Shown here piece by piece: positions 25,101-36,694 of a stretch of DNA of 64,000 nt. The notes beneath the pieces are model-generated. The model did not search any database, had not been told where the DNA came from, and saw nothing but the letters and a program-made list of their open reading frames with translations. Position 1 is the stretch's first letter; every line of letters begins with the position of its first letter. Origin of the DNA: Adineta steineri (taxonomy: Eukaryota > Rotifera > Eurotatoria > Adinetida > Adinetidae). The stretch spans positions 262,685-326,684 of the forward strand of contig CAJNOI010000017.1 in NCBI GenBank assembly GCA_905250115.1, read 5' to 3'. The position numbers and the translations under genes were made by a program.

Positions 25101-26519
25101 ATTCATCTTCTAATGTTATAAGTATCAACAGAGACTTTTCAGAAGATAGTCTTAATGAACATTATTATATTCAAAAACTACTCCAAAAAAGTAAGTCAAA
25201 TCTGACAATGAAATCTAATTTTCTTCGAATAATTTATCGAAAGAAATATTGCAATTTTTATTTAATAAAAAATTAATTTAATATTTTTGCATAAACCTTA
25301 ATTATTATAATTTAGATGCATCGATTAATTCAACAAAAAAGAATGATCATATACAAGATCAATCATCAGAAAGTGACATACCACTAATAACTCCAATAAA
25401 AACTGAAACATCTGTCGATTCAGCATATGGTAATGGTTCAATTGAACAAGAAAATAAAGAAACCAATACGAAAAATGGATATTTTCTTTTAACAAATGAT
25501 AAGTTAACTGTTCAAGATAATCAATTGTTATCAAAAGCAAAATCATCATCACATAAATCTTTAGTACATCGTTTAATATTTCCAGCACGGCTTGGTCGGA
25601 TGATATTTTATCGACGAATATTATCTGATTCTGATATCTATCAAAAAATTTGTACAAAAGATAACGAAATTTATCATAATGTCTATCATTTAGATACAAT
25701 ACGAGATTATTCAATGGAATTTTACATGATAACAACATATGCTTCAGACTCGCAATTACGTGCTTGGGTTGATAGTAATGATGATGAAATAGTTAATAAT
25801 GTATGTCATATGGATGAAAATCGATTTCAAATAGATGATTATAATTTTGATTATGATGAAAATCAAATAGAAAAAATGGATAATAGTGATAGCCTAATTG
25901 AAGAAGAAGAAGGAGAACTTGATTGGTATTCAGAACTTGAAATATTAAATTTATCATCTAATAATCAACAAGTAAAAAAGAAGACGAATTTATTATATAA
26001 ACACGAAGGTTTTGTTTTCATTTAAGGATAAACAAGAAAGTACATCGAGTTGCTCAAGTAAACTTCATGTTGAAGAATTATTACATGCTGAATTGGTTAG
26101 TAAATATATTTTGAAAATTTTTAAGAAAATCATACAATCTTTTTCTTGATTTCTAGTTTTCATTATCAAGTCCAACAACAACTACGTCAGTTGAATCATC
26201 CAGTTCAACCGGTTTAGGTTCAGCATCATGGACTATACCAAAAGATACATCAGATCCATTTCAATCAACCCCAAATTCCTATGATAATACCAATCAAAGT
26301 AATTCTATACTTCGTGAAATTCTCAATCATTCATGGACAGATCATATGCCAATATCAAGTGGTCTTTCTGATGAAAGAAATTTTGAACAATATGAAAATG
26401 ATTCCACATCATCCATAATAACTGATGAATTTCAATCGGATTTTTATTATTTATGTCCAGTTACGAATACAACAAATTTTTCAAAAACTGATCCTAAAAC
26501 ATTGTTTCATGATGTTTAA
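22174..26519 (+). CDS. Long low-complexity Ser/Thr/Asn-rich protein (824 aa), unrecognised
   Basis: Nine exons join in phase from ATG 22174 to TAA 26519: 22174-22257, 22358-22429, 22509-22565, 22636-22735, 24065-24408, 24461-25190, 25316-25971, 26027-26095, 26157-26519. Phase closure over all nine is strong evidence for the model. The product opens with a basic patch (RQHRRRRLQDLFGH) and continues with disordered Thr/Ser/Gln/Pro-rich sequence including an (ACA/ACT)-coded Thr run. A more ordered patch lies around HRLIFPARLGRMIFYRR in exon 7, followed by an acidic segment. No catalytic motif, signal peptide or membrane helix is visible. It may be a scaffold or cytoskeletal protein, but that is a guess. 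Intron 4 is unusually long (1.33 kb) and carries a GC-rich hairpin. Confidence 0.75.
22923..22953. repeat. GC-rich hairpin in a long intron
   Basis: GCTGCCG and CGGCAGC form a perfect 7-bp stem around a short loop, standing out in AT-rich sequence in intron 4 of the 22174-26519 gene. Possibly a remnant of a mobile element or an RNA structure. Confidence 0.4.
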
Positions 26520-26617
26520 AGCATTGCTCAATGCCAGATATATTGTTATATCTATATTTTTATTAAATTTCATTTTGTTATTAAACAAACTATATATATA
26601 ATAAAATCATACGTTTA

Positions 26618-27331
26618 TCATTCTTCATTTCCAAGTAATTGATCGAGTAGATCTAAAAAACAAAATAATGAATCATTAACGGTATAAAAAGAAAATTTTT
26701 ACATTCAATATCTATTTTTTTATGTTTATCATTTAAACCTAATTGAACAAGTTCATCAATTTCATCATCAGATAAAGGTTCACCAAGTGTACGCATTATT
26801 GTTCGAAATTGTTCAATATCAATTGAACCTTCATTTGAAAGATCAAATTTTGCAAATGCTTTACGAAGAATGTTTCGATCATTATTAATTAATGTCCACG
26901 ACTCTTCAAGTATTTGTAAAAAATCTTCAAATGTTAATTCAAATTTTTCTAAAATAAGAAAGTAATTATATATATATATGTTAACTAAAATTTCTTACCG
27001 TCATCTTCAAGTTCATGAATTCGTTTATCACAATCTGATTGTGATGGATTTCTACCGAATGCTTGTAATACTTCTAATAAACGATTAATATGAATAGTAT
27101 CAAGATCAGATTCATCTTTATATCTTGAAAATAATTCATTCATTTGTTCTTTAAATTTAATTTGAAATAAAAACGAAATTTATTTAATTTAAAGAAAAAA
27201 AAAGAACTAAACATACGTAATACTTCATTCATTTGTTCATTAGAATAATCATTATCATTTGAACGTGGAGTTTCATTATCCGCCTATTATATAAAAATAG
27301 TTTCATTTAGTACAAAATTTGTCCTTACCAT
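26618..27331 (-). CDS. Calmodulin/troponin-C-like EF-hand protein with degenerate Ca loops
   Basis: Five exons join in phase to 166 residues: 27331-27329 (only the ATG), 27283-27217, 27148-26999, 26948-26703, 26652-26618. The product starts MADNE, as calmodulins do, and has four helix-loop-helix units with the spacing of calmodulin, troponin C or myosin light chain. The best loop is DLSNEGSIDIEQ, with Gln where the bidentate Glu is expected. The others (e.g. KDESDLDTIHIN, LNDKHKKIDIEY) lack most ligand positions. This points to a light-chain-like or structural role rather than Ca sensing. The split of the initiator ATG from the rest by an intron is typical of animal calmodulin-family genes. 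A specific name is not justified. Confidence 0.85.
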
Positions 27332-28163
27332 TTGTTCTTCTATTTGATACGAATGTAACTGACACTATACGTTCGTTGCTAACCACTTCAACGAAACTCG
27401 TTGTTTTATTATTCTTACTTCACTACAATTGTAAACAATTGCTCTTCAATCTTTTTCTTTACAATTATAATAAAAGAATACAAAAAAAAGAAAAGAATAT
27501 TATTTTAACGAAGAAATAGAGTTACAATATTGATGTTTATTCTACAATAAGAAAAGTTTGAATTTCTAAAATCGATCGTTTATGGTTAGTGCATTTGATC
27601 AGATGTAAATTTGAATTATTCAAAAACATGTCAAAATAAAAGAAAACGATTGTAATTATAGAGAAAATAAATCATTCTTTTCTCGAGTCAGTTTCCGCGA
27701 AATTAAAATGTAATTACACTCTTTTATATTTTAGCCGATCAACTTTATCGTTTCCAATAATAGTATGATTTTCCACTTTCTTTGAAAAATCATTGATTTT
27801 TATACATAATTTAATAGTTATAATCTTCAAAAAAACGCATGAATCGACTCGGAAGAGTAATACAAGATAAGAGGATTGAAGTAATATAGGTCCAATAGAC
27901 TTCAACTATCAATCAGAATATATAAGACTTTTTTTTGAAACCTTATTCTATTTCCGGATACTTATTGATGTAAGTGATTTAATAATATTATCTCTTTTTC
28001 TTGGAAATATTCAAGCTTCTTTTTTTTAACATTTTCTATTCTCTTTGAATCGAAAAGCGTGTTTTCAAACACTATCTCATCTTCGATTCCCAAACAATCC
28101 CTGAAGTGTATAGTAGATATTATTTAATTATTTTATTTAACAATAAAAACAAATGCAATTTAT
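27332..28163. other. AT-rich spacer, no gene seen
   Basis: Lies between two minus-strand genes: upstream of the EF-hand gene and downstream of the RNA-repair fusion gene. No supported coding region, RNA gene or repeat. Confidence 0.55.
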
Positions 28164-31100
28164 CTATTTTCGTGTTCTTTGTGGTTTCGGTTGCATTCGT
28201 GCGAGTTTCCAATCGTGTATTCCAATTAATTTATAACTAATTTCCATTGTTTCCTTTCGATTAGGATATTGATTAAATTGATCGAGAAGTTTATTTAAGA
28301 AATAAGTAAAATTTCGTTTTTGACTTATTAATTCTTCATTAAGTTGAAAACCGATTGAATAAAGTGCTTCAGTATTATTTGATTGATATTCAAGTGAACT
28401 TTGTGTTTGAATTATTAAATGACATTCATTTTCCATACCATTCATAAAATGAGCTAAACGAGATTTTAACCAACCAATCCATTCATCAAGATCATTTACA
28501 TTCTCACATGATAATGTTAATTGAAGAAGTGATTGAATTGTTTGATTTGGAAAATCATTATTTAATTCAAGTATTAATTTTAATGCATTAACTTTATCTT
28601 TAGTTGTTATTGTATTGACTTTATTGAGTAGATCGACAACACGTTGAAATTCTTGTATAATAAGATCACGAGTAGAATTAGTTGTTGTACGTCCTGTATT
28701 ATTATATGGTGAAATAGGAGATAGAATACGCATTGTACCACGATTATGCATTGATTTTTGTTCTGAATGTGTCGTTTGTTTGTATGATGTTGAATGAAGA
28801 CGAACTACTTCTGATGTCCAATTGAAGTTTGCATATGTAGAAAAGAATTTTTCAACTAAGGAAAAGAAGTCATCAAGGGAAAATTGTTCGATTGATGAAA
28901 GAGATTTGATAGATGATAGAAATGAACGACAAATATATGCACATAAAACAGCCCATGAATAACCACCTAAATAACCAAATGCTTGTCCGTAAATACCCAC
29001 ATGTTGAGCCCAATTACGAATAAATGTAAGAAGGTGTTGAAAGATTGGTGGAGAACGAACATGTACAAGTAAATGTTCAATATCGTGTACCTTAAAAAAA
29101 TAAATATAGTATCATTCATGTCAACATCTACTATGGAAACATCAGATGGATTCTCAAAAATTTATATTCTACGAATAATAATTCTGTAATTCTTACCCCA
29201 TTTATATATTTATCGTAATTTGAAGAATTTTCAGATCTTTTCTCATCACCATGTTGTTCTTTATTTGTTGGAACTTGCACAGATATTTCTACTTTTGTCA
29301 TGTCATTAAATACTATTAATATTATTGGAAATAATGCTTCGATCTTTCGAGAGTAAAATATTTCATCTTTCAAACATCCATTTATCTGCATTTCAAGTAA
29401 ATTAACTATATGATTACTCATTCCATCTGGTTTATTTTTCATTTCAAGTAATGTTTCATCAAAATTTGTCTTTTCATCATTTGATTTCATTTCATTCAAT
29501 ACAAATACTGTATCAAGATCTTGTCCATTAATACCCTAAAATAAAATTAAAACGGTCTTGTTTACTTAATAATTCATTATATTATATTCTTACAATACGA
29601 AAACTTCCATATGATAGAAATTCATGTGTAAAACAATATAATGAATCTTTATTGAACATTTGATCAAAACAAGATGCAAGTTTATTAAGCTTATCTTGTT
29701 TTCGTATATATGATTGTTCATTTTCATATAGATTCATCGTTTGAAAGAATTGTTGTAATTTAGGATGAAAACTATTCAGTTGTTGTGAATGTAATGGTTG
29801 TAAAGCAGATCCTAATGGTAATTGATAAGTGATTTGAAATGGTGTTGTATCATCATCCAATGATCGTTGTAAAATGTAAAGATATTGAACAGGAAATTCA
29901 AATGGTTTATTCAAAGCTAAAATAAACAAACATGTTATCGAAGATACACTATACAGGCTTATTTTTTTCAGATATGCTAATCGAAATGTTGCGTAGGTGC
30001 CGTCCATGCGTGCTCTAGCTAAATCTCGGTTTTCAGGTGAGCGAATCGATACGTCGAGTGGTAGGGCACGGCGGTTTCAAAAAAATGGAACCGAAATCGC
30101 TCTTTTCCCATTTCTACTGACCAGAACCGGACCGGAACCGCGGTTTAAGTTCGATTCCGAGTAGTTTTTGGAACCGCCCTACTCTATCGCGTGAGCGCCG
30201 TCTATCAGTGTTCTGTCTAATTCTCGGGTTTTGAATGGGTGCCGCCCACCCGTAAGTTGAAACATTGCACTGACTTCGGAGTATTATAATACCAATTCTT
30301 TGTACATCAATATTCTCGAAAAAAAGATCGAAAGCTTAATCACAACACTTACTCAATGTTGATTGTGCTTGATTTCGTTGTTCTTCATTCTCAAATTGTG
30401 CTATAGTCATATGCGGATTATAACTATTACGTTTATTTGTGCAACATTGTGGAAATAGATTTTTAATTTGTTCATATAAATTTTTAACATTATCTTGTGA
30501 TTTTTCGTTTAATTTCATAAAAGAAATATTATTTTCAATAAATGTATCAATTTGATTTACTTCAGCATTAAATGATTCACAGTGAGAAAGTAACATTCTT
30601 AATGGTACAAGAATATTTTCTTCATCATCTTCACAACCAGTTAAATCAAAAAAAGGCCATAAAATATTTATATGTGGTGGCCAACGATTAAATGATGGAT
30701 CATATTTTTCACGATATTCTTCAATTAATGGCCAATGTTCTCTTGCTGGTAATACAACAAGTGCTGATCGATGACTTATTGTTCTTGTTTGAAAATTAAT
30801 AAGTAATTGTAAACCATAATGATCAGATTGATTAATACGTTTATCATCATCATTATTCATTGGATCAATTGGAATTGTATCAATACCAATCATATTTAAA
30901 TGTTGAATAGAATAATAAAGATTATATAATGTATGAATTAAATATCGATCAAAACGACGATTTATTTGTGTATCAGATGTTATACGAGCACAAATATTTC
31001 GTGATGGATCATATGTAAAACCAGGGTTCTAAATAAAATATATATTATTTTATATGAATTAATAGAAGTCTTACTTGTTCAATATCATAAGTATCTTTCC

Positions 31101-33078
31101 ATAGATCATGTATATCATTTGAATATTTCTCAAGCATATTTTGTTCTTTCACATCATAATCTCCGAAATTAAAATCACCAATTAACATATAATTTTTTGT
31201 ATTAAAATGTTTAAAAAGATTTTCTAAAGTTTGACAACGTTTATCATTTGCATTTCGAGATCGATTACTATGTAAATGAAGATTAACAATATCAATTGTT
31301 ACTTTTGTACTGAGACCAAATCGAGCAATAATTATTTCTTTTGTTGCGTTAGTATTTGTTATCTCAGTAGTAGTATTATCATTATTCTTAGATATATCAA
31401 GTGGACAAATAGTAAATGAACGTGGTCGAAAATTTTTCATAAGTATTAGCTGTCCATATGATTTATTTTGTTCACTATTAATAATACTTTGTTTAATAAT
31501 AATATAATAATTATTTTCTTGTAACCACATTTCATTTAAAAGAAGATTAAGAAATGTACGTGTTACTTCTTGTAAACAAATAAGATCAGGTTGAAGTGAT
31601 TTAAGTGTCTGAAGTATTGATTGATATCGTTGAGTAGTATAAATAAGTGATGAATGATGATAATCAAAAAGAATATTCCATGTTAAAAATTGACATTGTT
31701 GTGGAAGACATGTATCATTTGTTGAAGGAGTTCTTGTATCATCAGATATTAATGATATATGTGGTTGTTGAACCCATTGTTCAAGTAATGGATCAAAGCG
31801 ATAGAGTCCTTGTATAAGTGGCATCTCTTGATCAACACCTATGATGAATTTATGAAAAAAATTAATTTCATGTAGAAAAATACTCGATAGAAAATTATAT
31901 TTTCCTCTATACAATAGTAATTTACATCTGAAGAGGATATGGATCATAACACAGATAGAGATAAGCTTAACAACAAAGATTTCTCTCTAACGATCGCATA
32001 TGATCAATTACGACATACTTCTAATGTTCAAAGAGGAGGCTGTCTTCTAGGTAATTATGTACGTCAACAGATAACGCAAATCACATATCAGACCAAGTCA
32101 AGAATCAAATATTTTTCTCCTTTTCTTTCTATACACATATACATATGAATCATGAGTTACAACGCAACTCAATGTAATTGGCACTAAGATTTTATACTTC
32201 ATCTATTCAAAACATCTCGTTCAATACTAATGCTTATAGAACAAATGAATGCGAAAAAAACATCCGAGCAATCTTATAAATTTCAGATCTATCTTTCCTA
32301 CCGTTTGATATTCTATCTTCTTGTTCACTGCCCGTTAATATATCTAATTTCTTGGTTCTATCCCATACAGTACGTCCATTTATTTTAAAATATCGGAGAC
32401 GATGCATTGGAACACCATACTATAATTGATTATGTTATATTTTTTGTTATTGATTAGAGTTAAACAGTATCTTACTTCATGATCATGAACTTTTTTAAAT
32501 TCATTAAAAGCAATTTCATGTATTCCAGTAAAACGATCTTCATACCCAATAACAACTTGTCCTCGATCAACAGTTTTATCATGTAATAGTCGATTAAATA
32601 TCAAATCACCACCGCGAAATTTATTTGATGCTGATGCATTATCGGCTGATGTATTATCTTCAGTAGATTTTTTCTCTTTGGGTTTAAATCTAGGATTTGT
32701 TATTTTCGTTCGTAATAATTGATCTTGAATTAATTGAATAATAGATCGAAGAGATGTAGCTTTATCTGCTTTTCGAACAAGTTCATCAAAATATTTACGA
32801 ATATCTGCCCATTGCTCTTGATTTAATGGACATTTACTTGATCCTTTACTAATTCTTAATTCAAGTACATTATCAATTGTTAATGATTGACTGACGATTT
32901 GAAGTGAATCAAAGAGAAAACTGATTTGAATATCATGATCAAGTTTAATACGAACTTGTTCATAATCACCTGATTGTTGAATTTGAAGGTGATCATCTGA
33001 ACGTAAAACACAACGAATAGATTCTAAATCATCTGTAAATGTTGTTGTTGTTTCGGTTGATTTAGTATTTTCAGCCAT
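28164..33078 (-). CDS. RNA-end repair/processing fusion protein: MJ1316 + EEP + 2H + poly(A)-polymerase-type NTase
   Basis: Seven exons (33078-32476, 32419-32302, 31838-31075, 31028-30353, 29916-29594, 29535-29197, 29091-28164) encode about 1,250 residues. An N-terminal domain (1-125, possibly RWD-like) leads to an MJ1316 RNA-cyclic-group-end recognition domain (about 152-230; KFRGGDLIFNRLLHD, HRLRYFKINGRTVWDR). Next is an EEP nuclease/phosphatase (about 286-575) with N295, E331 (CLQEV), D462/N464 (GDFNF) and SDH 563-565. A 2H phosphoesterase (about 583-756) has HINI at 614-617 and HMTI at 701-704. Then comes a nucleotidyltransferase with YGSFR, D834 and D836 (QDLD), and the PAP central helix block GYLGGYSWAVL. 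A third metal Asp is not evident. Each domain acts on RNA ends, so one chain could recognise, trim and re-tail damaged or cyclic-phosphate ends (inference; such fusions are known from comparative genomics). Exon 7 needs a 1-nt frame change at 29040-29043. Intron 4 hosts a transposon-like repeat. Confidence 0.88.
29040..29043 (-). other. Apparent 1-nt frameshift in the NTase domain
   Basis: Exon 7 of the fusion gene enters at phase 0 (GGG|gtaag donor, aag|GTACAC acceptor) and reads VHDIEHLLVHVRSPPIF, the proper PAP-family continuation. Family-like sequence then resumes one frame over (QHLLTFIRNWAQHVG). The shift falls at a T4 run on the coding strand. Read without correction, the chain stops a few codons later. 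It may be an assembly homopolymer error, a real null allele, or divergence between gene copies. Confidence 0.75.
29998..30245. repeat. Repeat cluster in intron 4 of the RNA-repair gene
   Basis: A core of about 120 bp (30063-30182) starts TAGGGCACGGCGGTTTC and ends GGAACCGCCCTA. It is full of GGAACCG-type motifs and has imperfect inverted ends like a hAT-type MITE. A homologous core lies at 48247-48354 in another gene's intron. It is flanked by two diverged direct repeats of about 48 bp (from 29998 and from 30193, both containing GCCGTC and TCTCGG). No clear target duplication was found. Confidence 0.65.
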
Positions 33079-35027
33079 AATGATAAATGCCGATAGAGAT
33101 TTTGTATGAAAAATGTTTTATACCTTGATGAAGGCAATAAAAACTAAAATTTTTACCTTTCACTCTTGTTTTTATACGGAGAAAAAGAAGCATGCGAGTA
33201 ATTGCGTAAGTTAAATTTCACAATCATGTCATGACTGATAGTACCGTCATGCACTTAATAACAAAACAACAGTGATTGCACAATCGGTTGTATCTGTATT
33301 AATTTAAATGACAAACGTTTTTTTAGATCAGTGAATAAGACAAAAGTACTTTCATAATACTAGTCTTGACTCTTGTTATATGTCATTATATGAGTCATTG
33401 ATGATAGATGTCGCTCGGAGATAAGTTATGAGTTTTGAGTAGTTAAAATCAGATCTATATCAATATTAGTTGAATCGACAATTTTTTGGAATTGATGATA
33501 TTTGATATTAATCGCATTCTGTTATTAGAAAAAACAATCGTTATTATAAGACAACAACGAAAAAAAATCTTATTTATTGCTAAAATAGAATTTTCCTTTG
33601 ACTATGATAATACTGCAAAGTATGTTCAATATCCTTTTAGTATACATAAAGATAATTTGAATTGTAAGGATATATATATATACAAGAAAAAGAATTATTA
33701 ATAAACAATCTTTTTGTATTATATTATAATGGAATGAATTTATCAATTAGATGGTACTTTGTTTATTTGTATATATTGAAGTTTGAATACAGAATTATTG
33801 TAGCATGAAACAAAACGTGATGAATTTATAACACGATTTTATATACATGAATGCATTCGACATCTACCTTGTTTTACTAAATAATACCCACTTACGGCAT
33901 AGAACAATCATCTAACATAACATAGTCATTCTTCCTCTTGAGAAAAAACTCAATTTCGGCACTTCTCATCACTTAGTTAAAACTGCGTAATATTGTTAAC
34001 TATTTTTTTCTTTGAAGTAACTCCGTAAATATATATATATCTGTCTGATGACAGAAAAAAATTACGCATTCATGTTTATCAGTAGCTAAGTATAAATATT
34101 GATTGTCATTTGTCTGCTGATAGTAAAAATATCTATTAGACGCTAGAACAAACTGTTAAAAATATTTTATTTGTTGTTAAAATAAAATAAGTGAGTCTCT
34201 TTGTGAATTTTAAAATTATATCATTAATAGACAAAGTCTTTTATCAATTATGCACTTAATAACTCTTCATAGATATAAATGTGTTAAAACTTTTTTTTTC
34301 TTCGTCTTCCCCTAATATATCGAGTATAGCCTATAAAAAGATTCTTTTTAATAATAGGAAAATTCCTTTTGAAATTAATATCATATTTTTTTATAAGTAG
34401 GTTCTATATGGTATTGTATATAACCTTTGAAAATATATAAACTTAATCATTTACTTCGAATTCATATCAGTAATTTCATCTTTATCACGTCATTAAGACT
34501 AATTATTATTGTATGTCGTATGTAACCCCTATTAATAAATTGACATATGAATATAGATTCATTAAAAGACAATAATAAATAACTTGAAAATAAGACAGTT
34601 TTTATTTTTATTTTATCACGTAATAATAAAAAGTGTTATTTTAAATATGCGTTTCTTAGTTATAAAAATACGGATGATATCCTATAACTCAAAATATTTG
34701 ATAGTATAGACATAGCTAATTGTGTTTCATTTTCCAGGAAATCTTCGATAGAATGACGCTTTTAATTGCAGAAAGACAATTGAAATATATATAGAGAGAG
34801 AGCGAAGAAAAAAGAGAAATTATACATGACTATGATGAACACGCGCAAAGTCATGTTTAACAAGTAGTTTCAATGTTTACTCTTTGCTTGACTAAGTATA
34901 TAGTATGAGCTATGATTTGACATTAATAATAAAAAGAAATGAGAGAAGAAGCATTTTACTTCATACTTACAATTAAGTCAGACATATATATATATATAAA
35001 CATTACAAGGAACATTTTACTTTCTAG
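33079..35027. other. AT-rich intergenic region
   Basis: About 1.9 kb upstream of the RNA-repair fusion gene (-) and of the next plus-strand gene, so it probably holds both promoters and perhaps unrecognised 5' exons of the latter. A (GA)n microsatellite lies near 34790. No coding exon could be supported. Confidence 0.45.
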
Positions 35028-35691
35028 ATCTACAATCAATTTTAAATGATAATAGCGAACTAATGGTAAATATCAACAAATAAAATAAGATTTTCTACAT
35101 TTTTTTTTATTGTAGTCAAATAATAATTGTTCATCAAAACGTTCATCACTTGTAAATAGTGGTATTATTTTTATATATTTTTTTTTTCATAACATTTATA
35201 TATGTATATAATTATAGATCGTCCAGATTCGGCTACAAATTCTTCACGTACTTGTTCATCGGTTGCATTTTTTCATGATAGTGTTACAACAAGTGAAATT
35301 GATTTACGTTTTACTATGATGGATCCACAAAGACGTGCACGAGCTATAGCAACAGCTCCACGTCGAAAACGATATGATGATGACGATGATGATGATGATG
35401 ATGAGAAAAGAGATAATGAACAAAAAACAAGTAGATAAATAAAGAAATTTTTATTCTTTTCTATTAGTGATCTATTTAGGTCGTTTTGGATTTGTTAAAA
35501 CACCTGCTGTTCTAATTCCTCAACAATCACTAATGGAACAAACTCAATCATTACCACAAACACAGTCAGGCATAAGTCTTATTCCAAGTTTTCGTGTTGA
35601 TCCACCGGCTCGAGAAGATAGTGATGAATTAGATTATCTTTATAATATTAATTCACGTCGAAATCGTTGTTTATCGGGACCTTTACCATGA
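35028..35691 (+). CDS. 3' part of an unrecognised low-complexity protein with poly-Asp
   Basis: Four exons join in phase: 35028-35065, 35116-35161, 35218-35430 and 35480-35691 (TGA). They encode a Ser/Asn-rich start, a basic patch (RRARAIATAPRRKRY) followed directly by nine Asp, and a Gln/Pro-containing tail ending NRCLSGPLP. The first exon listed opens in mid-codon after a tttctag acceptor and has no ATG, so at least one upstream exon is missing from this model; I could not place it in 33.1-35.0 kb. No known domain was recognised. A basic patch next to an acidic run suggests a nuclear protein, weakly. Confidence 0.55.
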
Positions 35692-36694
35692 TGATAATAA
35701 TATTTAATCATACGAATACTGTATATAATTGTAAAAAGAACAAAAAAACGTTATAAATTTGTATATATTATTGTACAGTCAGCTACAGATGTATAATTTT
35801 CTTCATAAAAACCAAAATAAACCTAATCCTAATATACAAAGTTATAAATAACAGATATGTCAATTTTCGTCTCTTTAAATGAAATGACAGTGTCTTTGCA
35901 TATTTCTTACTATTGATTTAGTTTGTGTATTAGAACAAAGCGTTTGCTTCATCATATTCAACAGGTGTAAGATTTGTCAACAATAGGAATCGCATAGGAC
36001 AGCTCTTCCTTAACGTAGATATCGAAGAGTTTGTTAAAATTGATACTACTATAATCCGATTGAGATTTATGTCTATGTAAATAATTAATAGAAGATTAAA
36101 GCTTTATTTCTATGTTGTTTCAGTTTTTTATTCGAACTTAACTGTAGAAAATCTGAGAGAGGGAAGAATAATCATCTTGTATCCATTGATTTAAATTCCA
36201 TAGAAGTGAAAGATAGTGTAATAAGTTCACTTTACAAAACAATCCTTCGCTTATATATAATAAAAACTTTTTTTCGCTAAAGCCTGTAACCTTCTTATCC
36301 TTTACCTTGACAAATTCAAATAAATATCATTTTATAAAGTATACTTTGCTCTACTATTTCATCATAAGGGCAACTTTACAACCATATGTTTTATTATATA
36401 AAGATTTATCGACTACTTTTTTCCTATTTAATATTGACATGACAATTTCTTATCATCAAAATAACCAATAATAGGGAATCATAAATTCTTGAATTAAAGT
36501 CTATTTTTATGACAACTTTTATGAATCAATAAGTATATTTTTGTTAACTTATTTCATAGGATTAACAATATGTCATAAAAGCTTTTTTTTTCTCATGTTT
36601 TTATTTCTATATTCTGTTATATGGTTAATAATAATTAAAGCAATACTAATTAATCTGCATAATTAAATAGAAAAAAATAAAATTTGCATTTTTT
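35692..36694. other. Convergent 3' spacer, no gene seen
   Basis: AT-rich sequence between the 3' ends of the poly-Asp gene (+) and the carbonic anhydrase gene (-). No open frame or repeat supported. Confidence 0.55.

Noticed and set aside
30144-30166. tRNA T-arm-like GTTCGATTCC
   Set aside because: No matching acceptor stem or D-arm; it belongs to the GGAACCG-rich repeat.
31939-32148. Plus-strand open frame inside the RNA-repair gene
   Set aside because: Lies within intron 2 and the adjacent exon of the minus-strand gene, whose phases close perfectly; no independent support.
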